From the NCBI GenBank assembly GCA_003445125.1, contig DLVP01000192.1:1-12319 (forward strand): DNA of 12,319 nucleotides, written 5' to 3'. Position 1 is the stretch's first letter; every line of letters starts with the position of its first letter. Below the pieces are notes generated by a model. That model was not told the origin of the DNA. It saw only the letters and a program-made list of their open reading frames with translations, and did not search any database. The DNA is from Oscillospiraceae bacterium. Its GTDB lineage: Bacteria > Bacillota > Clostridia > Oscillospirales > Ruminococcaceae. The translations under genes were made by a program, and so were the position numbers. Shown here in pieces: positions 1 to 6,102 of the stretch.

Positions 1-7
1 AAAGCGG

Positions 8-13
8 CTCCTT
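8..13 (-). promoter_or_regulatory. Possible ribosome binding site of a minus-strand gene starting just beyond the left edge
   Basis: The minus strand reads AAGGAG here and the window ends seven bases further downstream, which is where a start codon would be expected. It lies about 70 bases downstream of the panE stop codon on the same strand, so a following co-directional gene is plausible. No coding sequence is visible, so this rests on one hexamer and its spacing. Confidence 0.25.
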
Positions 14-33
14 GCACATACCTTCACAGACGG

Positions 34-64
34 GCGGCGGGCGCAAAAGCGCCCGCCGCATTTT
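34..64. terminator. GC-rich hairpin downstream of panE, possible terminator
   Basis: An 11-bp perfect stem made only of G and C (34-44 pairs with 49-59) closes an AAAA loop. On the plus strand it is followed by ATTTT. On the minus strand, the direction in which panE is read, no T run follows. It could end panE transcription weakly, or end a convergent plus-strand gene lying to the left. The hairpin is directly visible; its role is inferred. Confidence 0.5.
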
Positions 65-83
65 CCCGTCAGCACGGTGACCG

Positions 84-1004
84 TCAGCGCGAATACAACC
101 CCTCTTTCGCATGAACCAGCGCAGTAATCATTGTGTGATAGGGCGTGTCGATTCCGTACTGCTTGCCGAGACGGACAACGGCGCCGTTGATGAAGTCAAT
201 TTCGGTTTTTCTTTTGTTTTCGATGTCCTGGCACATCGACGCTTTGCCGGTTCCGAGAACCGTCGCCGTGTCCATCACATCGTGGTAAACCGCGTCATAA
301 TCGAAAACTGCGCCATCCTTCCGGGCAACGGCAACCGCCTCCGCAAGAAGGTTTGCCACCACCTCGCGCACGTAGCCGTCCTCAGCGATGACCCGAATCG
401 GCGCGTCCAGCAGCGCGGTCACCGAGTTTATGGTCATATTGATAAACAGCTTTTCCCACAGCAGGCGTTTTACATCGTCACATTCCACGGCTTCGATCCC
501 GCTTTGGCAAAACACCTCCGCGATTTTCTGCGCGGCTTTCCCGTTCCCGCTCGGGGAGCCGATATGCGTAACGCCTGCTCCGGAATGATAGATCTTTCCG
601 GAGCCCAAAGTCACGCAGTTATGCTTGGTCGTGCCGAGCAGAATCTGACCTTCGCCGGCAAATTCCCGCATGATTTCAAAATTGCCCAGCCCGTTCTGGA
701 GCGACAGGAGCACCGTATCGGACGAGATGAGCCGCTGATTGCCCTTCAGCGCGACACGCGTGGCGGTATCCTTGACAAACACGATCAACAGATCAAATTT
801 GCCCGAAGCCTCACCGCTGATTTCCGCCTTTACTTTGAAATTCTTTTCGTCGGCGCCGCCTTTTTCTTTCATAAAAATACCGTCGCGGTTCACGGTATCC
901 ACCGTATTTTTATCAATATCCAGCAGGGTCACCTCATTTTTGCCGCACAGCATACACGCATAAAGGCAGCCCATAGCGCCTGCGCCGATAATCCCGATTT
1001 TCAT
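84..1004 (-). CDS. panE: 2-dehydropantoate 2-reductase (ketopantoate reductase family)
   Basis: This 306-residue cytoplasmic enzyme belongs to the ketopantoate reductase (PanE/ApbA) family, which reduces 2-dehydropantoate to pantoate with NADPH in pantothenate and coenzyme A synthesis. The Rossmann motif GAGAMG is at residues 7-12 and LQNGLGN at 102-108. The catalytic segment WEKLFINMTIN (183-193) keeps the K..N..N pattern (K185, N189, N193) that matches K176, N180 and N184 of the E. coli enzyme. The C-terminal signature ASM..DIENKRKTEIDFING includes E268 at the place of the catalytic glutamate. Length is normal for the family. The start at 1004 has AGGAGG 8-13 bases upstream. No panB, panC or panD lies nearby, and some paralogues in this family act on other 2-keto acids, so the exact substrate is less certain than the family. 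A dedicated promoter and a leader hairpin precede it. Confidence 0.9.
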   Translation of the reverse strand: MKIGIIGAGAMGCLYACMLCGKNEVTLLDIDKNTVDTVNRDGIFMKEKGGADEKNFKVKAEISGEASGKFDLLIVFVKDTATRVALKGNQRLISSDTVLLSLQNGLGNFEIMREFAGEGQILLGTTKHNCVTLGSGKIYHSGAGVTHIGSPSGNGKAAQKIAEVFCQSGIEAVECDDVKRLLWEKLFINMTINSVTALLDAPIRVIAEDGYVREVVANLLAEAVAVARKDGAVFDYDAVYHDVMDTATVLGTGKASMCQDIENKRKTEIDFINGAVVRLGKQYGIDTPYHTMITALVHAKEGLYSR

Positions 1005-1030
1005 GAATAACGCTCCTCCTTATAAATATA

Positions 1031-1066
1031 AAAGATGTCGCCCTTTGAAAAAAGTGCGACATCTTT
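1031..1066 (-). promoter_or_regulatory. Leader hairpin of panE
   Basis: AAAGATGTCGC (1031-1041) and GCGACATCTTT (1056-1066) form a perfect 11-bp inverted repeat. Inside it, read on the minus strand, CTTT and AAAG add four more pairs around a TTTC loop. It lies between the panE -10 box and its ribosome binding site, so it would be part of the roughly 70-base leader. On the minus strand it is followed by a T-rich TATATTTATA and then the AGGAGG site. It could be an attenuator, a stability element, or a terminator for read-through from the upstream operon. The fold is plain; the role is inferred. Confidence 0.6.
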
Positions 1067-1079
1067 GCCGTATGCCCAC

Positions 1080-1108
1080 ATTATAGTACCGTTTGTTCCG
1101 TTTGTCAA
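1080..1108 (-). promoter_or_regulatory. Sigma-A type promoter of panE
   Basis: The minus strand has TTGACA (1103-1108), a 17-base spacer and TATAAT (1080-1085), a perfect match to the housekeeping consensus. Transcription should start near 1073, giving a leader of about 70 bases before the panE start codon. panE is therefore probably expressed independently of the four-gene operon that ends at 1172. Confidence 0.88.
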
Positions 1109-1122
1109 GAGCGGAAACACCG

Positions 1123-1157
1123 AATCGCGCTTTTCCGACGGCACGGAAAGTTCGATT
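1123..1157 (-). terminator. Weak hairpin after the Gld-like operon
   Basis: AATCG (1123-1127) pairs with CGATT (1153-1157), and inside them TTTCCG (1132-1137) pairs with CGGAAA (1144-1149). It starts 14 bases downstream of the last stop codon of the operon. No T run follows on the minus strand, so termination here would be weak or factor-dependent. The panE leader hairpin further down could be the actual stopping point. Confidence 0.3.
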
Positions 1158-1171
1158 TTGCGGTTCAAAGA

Positions 1172-2584
1172 TTACCAGGTGGTATTGACTTCCTCGTTGA
1201 CCGCCACCTTTGCGGCATCGGCGATTACCTTGTCCACATAGACGGTACGCACCGAAAAATCAGTGTATTCGCCGTTGAGCTTGATCAGCGCCTGGCGCGC
1301 GTCCTGTGCAGATTTTGTAAACGAGATCACATCCTCGCCGCCCTTATGGTAGCGATAGGTCACGGTCAGCATCGGCTCGGCGTCCGTGCGCTCGGTGGTG
1401 AAATTCTCCAGGTACGCACTGACCAGCACCTGATAGTAGGTCTGGAAATTCTCGGTATTGATCTGTTTTCCGTTGTATTTCGCGAAGATCACGTCATTTT
1501 CTTCATCGTGGCTGACAGCGAAAACATAGGTATTTTCCGGAGTCTTGACCTCCACCTCTTTCACCGTATTGATATGCGGCACAAGGAAGATTTTGGAGAC
1601 GACGTCGGGATACTGCGCGTTTACCCACAGTTCGACTGCGGAGGTGGGAACGCGGTAGATCACGTCGTCGGTATCGTTCATGACAAAGGCATAGTCGCCG
1701 TCGATTTTTCCGACCGTCAGCGTGAATTTGCCCGCGGAGGATTCGACGGAAGCCACGGAAAGCGGCGCGTCAAAGCCGTATGCCGCACGCACGCCTTCAT
1801 CGGGAGACAGTTCGACCACCGAATCCGCCGACAGTGCCAAGAACGACATAAGGAAATCGGTGCCGCCCGTGATATCAAACGGCGCGTGACCGGGGGAAAT
1901 GACCTCGTAGGAGAACACATCTCCTTCGTCTCCGGTGTCGGGCGTCGGAACGATCACGATCGGCGTTTCACGCACGGAGCCGGACAGCTCCACGCGCTCA
2001 AATTCGACCAGCTCTTCGGAATTGTAGGTCGGGGTGACCTGCGTATTGACAAACGCCTTGCGGGACGCCATCATTTTCGTCGCCAGTGACGCATTGAACA
2101 GATAGATCGTGTCCGAATCCGCCAATTTTCCGTAATAGGCGGAGGTGGTGCTTTCCTGATTGCCCAAAAGCAGTGTCACAGTTTCGTCCTTGAACGTGGC
2201 GGTCACGGTAGCATAGGGGTCGTCCAGACCGTACAGCGACAGATCTTCGGCAGAATCCGCCACCTTTTTCCGCGCCTTCACCGAGCAGAACGAGTCTGCG
2301 TAGCTGTTGATCAGCGTGGCGCTGACGTTATAATCGGCAAGGACTTCAATCTGAAAATTGCCGTTGTCCTTGCGGGTGATGGAAAACGAATCGTTGTGGT
2401 TGACAAATTCAAACGAAACGGCATCGACGGTTTCCTTCTGATAAAGCTGCACCGTCTGGCTGATGGACGAAGAGGCGTTTTCCTTTTCGTTTTCGGGAAG
2501 AAAGGTAATTGCCGCCCACGCGCCCGCGCCGATGACCAGCGCGGCGACGAGGGTGATGAGAATATATCGAACTTGTTTTTTCAT
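1172..2584 (-). CDS. DUF4340 domain protein, last gene of the Gld-like ABC operon
   Basis: The protein has 470 residues. One N-terminal membrane anchor (about residues 7-29) is followed by a large extracytoplasmic part built of repeated beta-rich segments with lines such as LSLYGLDDPYATVTATF and AAYGFDAPLSVASV. The 'YGLD.P' type motif, repeated twice, is typical of DUF4340 proteins. No catalytic residues can be named. Its start codon shares one base with the stop of the gene before it (TAATG), so it is probably translated by coupling, with GGAG a short way upstream. DUF4340 genes are often found last in clusters of an ABC-2 ATPase, permease and GldG-like protein, as here, so the product is probably an outward-facing accessory subunit of that complex. 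The molecular function is unknown. Confidence 0.85.
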   Translation of the reverse strand: MKKQVRYILITLVAALVIGAGAWAAITFLPENEKENASSSISQTVQLYQKETVDAVSFEFVNHNDSFSITRKDNGNFQIEVLADYNVSATLINSYADSFCSVKARKKVADSAEDLSLYGLDDPYATVTATFKDETVTLLLGNQESTTSAYYGKLADSDTIYLFNASLATKMMASRKAFVNTQVTPTYNSEELVEFERVELSGSVRETPIVIVPTPDTGDEGDVFSYEVISPGHAPFDITGGTDFLMSFLALSADSVVELSPDEGVRAAYGFDAPLSVASVESSAGKFTLTVGKIDGDYAFVMNDTDDVIYRVPTSAVELWVNAQYPDVVSKIFLVPHINTVKEVEVKTPENTYVFAVSHDEENDVIFAKYNGKQINTENFQTYYQVLVSAYLENFTTERTDAEPMLTVTYRYHKGGEDVISFTKSAQDARQALIKLNGEYTDFSVRTVYVDKVIADAAKVAVNEEVNTTW

Positions 2585-4068
2585 TATTTATTTCTCCTAC
2601 GCATCCAGATGACCAATCCCAATACCAGCGCCGCCACCGGCACCACACCGACAAAAATGATACCGAGGGTATTCTGCACAGAGGTCGTCATATTCAGCGC
2701 CGCATTGCCGAGCGATTTGGAATAAATTGACAGGGAAATGGTGTTTTCGCTCTGCCCGTTGAACACATCAAGCAGGTACTCGGCGTTGGTGTACAGGCTG
2801 GAGGACAGCAGGCTGGAATCCGCCGCCAGCACCGAGCCAAACACGGTCACGGTGGAGGAATACTCGTCCAGCCCCTGATAGGTGGTTCGTTTTCCGACGA
2901 TTGCCGCATCAAACGGACCTTTGCGTTCCGCCTTGTCGGGAGACCAATCCTCTGCGGCGTCCTTGGGCATGGCGACCGCCGTGGAAGTGAAGGACAGGAG
3001 CGTCTCGGTCGAACGGTTGCCGTCCTCGGTGAAGATTGCCCGAAGCGGCACGCAGTAGGGCATCATCATTTTTGTGGAAAGAGATTTATACTTGGAGCCG
3101 TAGATTTCGTCCGCATAATCGGCAACGTTCAAAAACGGATTGCGGTTGAAGTACTTATTATAATCCGTTTCCACCACGGTGTCCATGGAAACTTCAATGC
3201 CCCATTCCAACAAAAACGCATCCAGAAGCGGGGTTTCGGTGCGGTTGTAGCCGGCAAAATAAAACACGTGTTTGCCGTAGTCGCCGCCGTTTTCCAAAAA
3301 TGTATCGATCTTTTTCAGCTCCTCCTCGGAGAAATCGACCATCGGCGCCATCAGCAGCAGAATGTCCGTGTCGGCGGCGATATCGCCCGTGGAGAGGTTC
3401 ACTTCGCTGACCTCATAGGCGTTCTGCTCCAGCAGAGAGGTCAGTCCCGAGGCGTCGGTCTCGTTATGTCCTGTCACGGTCTGTACTTTGGTGAGGTTTT
3501 CCAGCGCCGTCACCATGATTGCCGAAGTCAGTGTCTTTTCGGCTTTGAGGTACACCGAATAGTCGTCCTGCTTGATATAGAACAGGTCGATCGCGTTGAG
3601 GATCTTATAGCGGTCGCCCGAAGAAATCAGGATCTGTCCCTGCGCCAGGTTGTCGTTGGGATATTTGGAAACGAAGTTCGGATCCTGCAGAATATCCACA
3701 TAGCGCACGGTCACATGATCACTGTAACGGGCGTACTGTTTGATCAGCTCGTTGACGTTGGGCATATAGCTGAGTACATCGATGCCGTACTGATAATACA
3801 GCTGGCAGGTCTGGTCGCCGTATGCCTTGAACTCGTCCTCCTTGGCAAGCACCGAAATGGTAATGTCTTGGTCGAGAAGCTCCAGGTACTTGGTCGTTTC
3901 CTCCGACAGGGTATTGAGTCCCTTATCGGTGACGTCGATTTTGAAGGGGAAACGATCCACCAGTGCGGTGGCGGCAAAGTTGACGGCAATGATCAGCGCG
4001 ATGAACACGATTGTGAACACGGTTGCCATGGTGCCGTATTTGAATTTTCGGTTTTGAAACAGTTTCAT
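2584..4068 (-). CDS. GldG-like ABC transporter auxiliary protein
   Basis: The protein has 494 residues with an N-terminal membrane segment (about 12-37), a long extracytoplasmic region and a C-terminal membrane segment (about 469-488) ending in a positive WMRRRNK tail. Just after the first membrane segment comes FKIDVTDKGLNTLSEETTKYL (about 42-62), the hallmark of the GldG / ABC_transp_aux family, with a DUF4350-like fold probably following (DILLLMAP...FSEEELKKIDTFLENGGDYGKHVFYFAG). In gliding Bacteroidetes GldG works with GldA and GldF as an ABC complex; outside that group its role is not settled. AGGAGG precedes the start by six bases and overlaps the permease stop codon; the gap between the two genes is ten bases. 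Family assignment is firm; the substrate is unknown. Confidence 0.87.
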   Translation of the reverse strand: MKLFQNRKFKYGTMATVFTIVFIALIIAVNFAATALVDRFPFKIDVTDKGLNTLSEETTKYLELLDQDITISVLAKEDEFKAYGDQTCQLYYQYGIDVLSYMPNVNELIKQYARYSDHVTVRYVDILQDPNFVSKYPNDNLAQGQILISSGDRYKILNAIDLFYIKQDDYSVYLKAEKTLTSAIMVTALENLTKVQTVTGHNETDASGLTSLLEQNAYEVSEVNLSTGDIAADTDILLLMAPMVDFSEEELKKIDTFLENGGDYGKHVFYFAGYNRTETPLLDAFLLEWGIEVSMDTVVETDYNKYFNRNPFLNVADYADEIYGSKYKSLSTKMMMPYCVPLRAIFTEDGNRSTETLLSFTSTAVAMPKDAAEDWSPDKAERKGPFDAAIVGKRTTYQGLDEYSSTVTVFGSVLAADSSLLSSSLYTNAEYLLDVFNGQSENTISLSIYSKSLGNAALNMTTSVQNTLGIIFVGVVPVAALVLGLVIWMRRRNK

Positions 4069-4078
4069 GGTATCCTCC

Positions 4079-4783
4079 TCAGCTCCAACGCTTTTTCTCG
4101 AAGACGCGCACGGTCAGGAACACGAAAACCGCGAAAACCGACAGGAAGAAGATGATATCCGCGAAATTGAGAATGCCCTGCGAAAAGTCCGAAAAGCGCG
4201 TGTTGAAGGAGATTTTTTTGATCAGCGCCGAAAGCCATTCCCACGGCACCACCGAAGCCAGCACGTCTACCAGCGTCAGTCCGATCATCACGCCGAAGCC
4301 GCCGATGGCGGCAATCACCTGGTTTTCGGTGAGCGACGAGATGAACGCGCCGATCGAAATCAGCGCCAGTCCCAGCAGGAGAATACCGACAAAATTGCTG
4401 AAAAAGACCGACCATTCAATCGCACCGAACGATTCGGTCACGAACGCATAAATCAGTGTGACGGAAAAACCGATGCAGTACACGGCATAGGCTGCCAGCA
4501 GCTTGCCGAAGATCGCTCCGGTCAGTCCGACGGGCGCGGTCAGGAGAAGCTGATCGGTTTTCTGTTTTTTGTCCTCGGAGAACAGACGCATGGTCAGAAT
4601 CGGAATAAGAAACATGACGATCGTCTGCATGGCGTTGAACACCGGGGTGATCGTGGCAGTGGCGGAAACCACCGTACCGGCATAGTAATAGAAGCCGGCA
4701 AAGAAGAAAAAGACCGCCAGATAAATCCAGCCGATCGGCGATGTGAAGTACGCCTTGAATTCGCGTTTGAATACTGCGCTCAT
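4079..4783 (-). CDS. ABC-2 type permease, GldF-like
   Basis: This 234-residue integral membrane protein has about six hydrophobic segments. It begins MSAVFKREFKAYFTSPIGW, a typical start of ABC-2 permeases that places the first helix after a short cytoplasmic amphipathic stretch. The segment LTMRLFSEDKKQKTDQLLLT (about residues 63-82) fits the TMRLfaEEkr.GT.elLlT pattern of the GldF / ABC-2 permease branch. It should form the membrane channel partner of the ATPase encoded just before it; their coding regions overlap by four bases (ATGA), which suggests coupled translation and fixed stoichiometry. Length is normal for this branch. What it moves is unknown. Confidence 0.88.
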   Translation of the reverse strand: MSAVFKREFKAYFTSPIGWIYLAVFFFFAGFYYYAGTVVSATATITPVFNAMQTIVMFLIPILTMRLFSEDKKQKTDQLLLTAPVGLTGAIFGKLLAAYAVYCIGFSVTLIYAFVTESFGAIEWSVFFSNFVGILLLGLALISIGAFISSLTENQVIAAIGGFGVMIGLTLVDVLASVVPWEWLSALIKKISFNTRFSDFSQGILNFADIIFFLSVFAVFVFLTVRVFEKKRWS

Positions 4784-5724
4784 GCCTTCATGCCTCCTTC
4801 ACCCGTCAATTGCAGGAAGATGTCCTCCAGCGTCATTTCGCTGCTGCGCATGGAAAGAATCGGATATTTCCGCTCCGCCATTCGGAAGAAAATCGTGCGG
4901 CGCAAATCGGTATCGGGCGACGCCTCCACCTGGAAATCACAGGTGCCCGGTTCTTTTTCGCCCAAATCGTCCACCCGCACCACGCCGTTGATGCGCGAAA
5001 GAATGTTGTACACATCGCGGCGCGGACCGTCGATGCGCACCGTCAGCCGATGGTCGTTGGAAAGCTGTCGGGACAGGCTGTTGGGCGTGCCGTCGGCGAC
5101 GAGCTTGCCGTGATGAATCACGATCACGCGGTCGCACACCGCCTGCACCTCGGGCAGAATGTGCGAGGAAAGGATGACGGTGTGATTTTTGCCGAGGTCG
5201 CGGATCAGGTTTCTTATTTCGATGATCTGATGCGGATCGAGTCCGACGGTCGGCTCATCGAGAATCAGCACCTCGGGATTGCCGATCATTGCCTGGGCAA
5301 TACCGACACGCTGGCGGTAGCCCTTGGACAGGTTTTTGATCAGGCGTTCGTACACGCCGTCGATTTTCACCGTCGAGCAGATTTTTTTCAGATGCTCGCG
5401 GCGGTCGCCGCGGTATTTCTTCAGATCGCAGACAAAATTCAGATAATCCTTCACGGTCATGTCCGGGTACAGCGGCGGCTGTTCGGGCAGATACCCGATT
5501 TTCTTTTTCGCCTCAATGGGGTCTTCGAGAATGTCGATGCCGTCGATTTTCACCGTGCCCGCCGTGGAGGACAAATAGCCCGTGAGGATATTCATGGTCG
5601 TACTTTTGCCGGCACCGTTGGGTCCCAGAAATCCTAAAATTTCGCCCTTTCGCACCGTGAACGACACGCCATCCACCGCGCACTTGTCGCCGTAGCGCTT
5701 GACAAGGTCAGTCACTTCTATCAT
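4780..5724 (-). CDS. ABC transporter ATP-binding protein, GldA-like
   Basis: This is a 314-residue ATPase subunit of an ABC-2 type complex. Visible motifs are Walker A GPNGAGKST (34-42), the Q-loop glutamine at 82 (LPEQPPLYP), signature LSKGYRQ (132-138), Walker B EVLILDEP (151-158), D-loop GLDP (161-164) and the H-loop histidine at 188 (SSH). After about residue 215 a C-terminal extension of the kind seen in drug- and lipid-type ABC-2 ATPases follows. I chose the start at 5724 (MIEVTDLVKRYG) because it fits the family start and has AAAGGA about ten bases upstream. The frame stays open to 5802, but that would add 26 residues and overlap the promoter region and palindrome. It is the first gene of the operon and powers the permease that overlaps its 3' end. 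Confidence 0.93.
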   Translation of the reverse strand: MIEVTDLVKRYGDKCAVDGVSFTVRKGEILGFLGPNGAGKSTTMNILTGYLSSTAGTVKIDGIDILEDPIEAKKKIGYLPEQPPLYPDMTVKDYLNFVCDLKKYRGDRREHLKKICSTVKIDGVYERLIKNLSKGYRQRVGIAQAMIGNPEVLILDEPTVGLDPHQIIEIRNLIRDLGKNHTVILSSHILPEVQAVCDRVIVIHHGKLVADGTPNSLSRQLSNDHRLTVRIDGPRRDVYNILSRINGVVRVDDLGEKEPGTCDFQVEASPDTDLRRTIFFRMAERKYPILSMRSSEMTLEDIFLQLTGEGGMKA

Positions 5725-5756
5725 GTCGGAAACGTCCTTTCGGAAAATATAAATCC

Positions 5757-5765
5757 AGTATAACA
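5757..5765 (-). promoter_or_regulatory. Alternative extended -10 element for the Gld-like operon
   Basis: The minus strand reads TGTTATACT, an extended -10 box (TG, one base, TATACT) about 33 bases before the ATPase start codon. No good -35 hexamer is found 16-18 bases upstream; that position overlaps the left edge of the palindrome at 5783-5797. It could be a second start site of the operon. Confidence 0.35.
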
Positions 5766-5782
5766 CCGAATTGTGAACGGCG

Positions 5783-5797
5783 TGTGAAAATTTCACA
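5783..5797. promoter_or_regulatory. 15-bp palindrome, candidate operator of the Gld-like operon
   Basis: TGTGAAA, one A, TTTCACA is a perfect palindrome. A third half site, TTGTGAA, lies at 5771-5777 in the same orientation as the left arm. The palindrome sits about 8-22 bases downstream of the start expected from the TTGACA promoter and overlaps the -35 place of the alternative one, so a bound repressor could block either. The regulator is not encoded in the window. The sequence is certain; the operator role is inferred. Confidence 0.5.
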
Positions 5798-5811
5798 AAC
5801 ACCTATCTAAC

Positions 5812-5840
5812 AGCATACCTCAAAAACGGCAGTTTGTCAA
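5812..5840 (-). promoter_or_regulatory. Sigma-A type promoter of the Gld-like operon
   Basis: On the minus strand TTGACA (5835-5840) is followed after 17 bases by TATGCT (5812-5817). The -35 box is perfect and the -10 box keeps the three most important bases. The start would be near 5805, giving a leader of about 80 bases ahead of the ATPase gene. Confidence 0.6.
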
Positions 5841-5868
5841 AGAAAATTTCTGTTTTTGCAAAGGTTTT

Positions 5869-5911
5869 CCCGCTTTTGCGGGTGCTGCCGCCGTGCAGGC
5901 AGTGTTTTTTT
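5869..5911 (+). terminator. Tandem hairpins followed by a T7 run
   Basis: CCCGC, TTTT, GCGGG (5869-5882) is followed by CTGCC (5885-5889) pairing with GGCAG (5898-5902); G-U pairs can extend the second stem. A run of seven T lies at 5905-5911. It reads as a Rho-independent terminator on the plus strand, yet no plus-strand gene lies upstream in the window. It could end antisense transcription from the ABC operon side or a short noncoding RNA. No clear plus-strand promoter was seen in front of it. Confidence 0.45.
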
Positions 5912-6035
5912 GTTGTCTCCCTGCGCTTGCCGCAAGAATCAAAGTACATACGGCACGGCACAAAAATCCGCGCGAAAAGCCGTTTTTCCGCTTGCTTTGT
6001 TAAAAATTTTTCAAACGTTTTTTTGCCTTCTCCTC

Positions 6036-6064
6036 TTGCAAACGGCGGGAAAATATGGTATACT
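6036..6064 (+). promoter_or_regulatory. Sigma-A type promoter of pepF
   Basis: TTGCAA (6036-6041), a 17-base spacer and TATACT (6059-6064) match the housekeeping promoter pattern. The expected start near 6071 gives a leader of about 30 bases, which ends with the strong ribosome binding site of pepF. Confidence 0.7.
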
Positions 6065-6102
6065 TCCTTTGATTTTGCTTTCTAACAAAAGGAGGATGCC
6101 CC

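Larger units (their letters stand above)
5725..6102. other. Divergent intergenic region between the Gld-like operon and pepF
   Basis: This 378-base gene-free stretch is AT-rich near both ends. It holds the operon promoter and a palindrome at its left side, a plus-strand hairpin with T run in the middle, and the pepF promoter at its right side. A small open frame from 5834 has no clear ribosome binding site and a composition unlike a protein. Between 5912 and 6030 I see only a short CTTGC.GCAAG inverted repeat and runs of A and T. Confidence 0.7.

Noticed and set aside
111..1010. 299-codon plus-strand open frame opposite panE
   Set aside because: The minus-strand frame carries all ketopantoate reductase motifs; the plus-strand translation has no family resemblance.
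4067..5113. 348-codon plus-strand open frame opposite the permease and ATPase genes
   Set aside because: It spans the boundary of two well-supported minus-strand genes, is very rich in R, H, D and Q, and has no recognisable domain.
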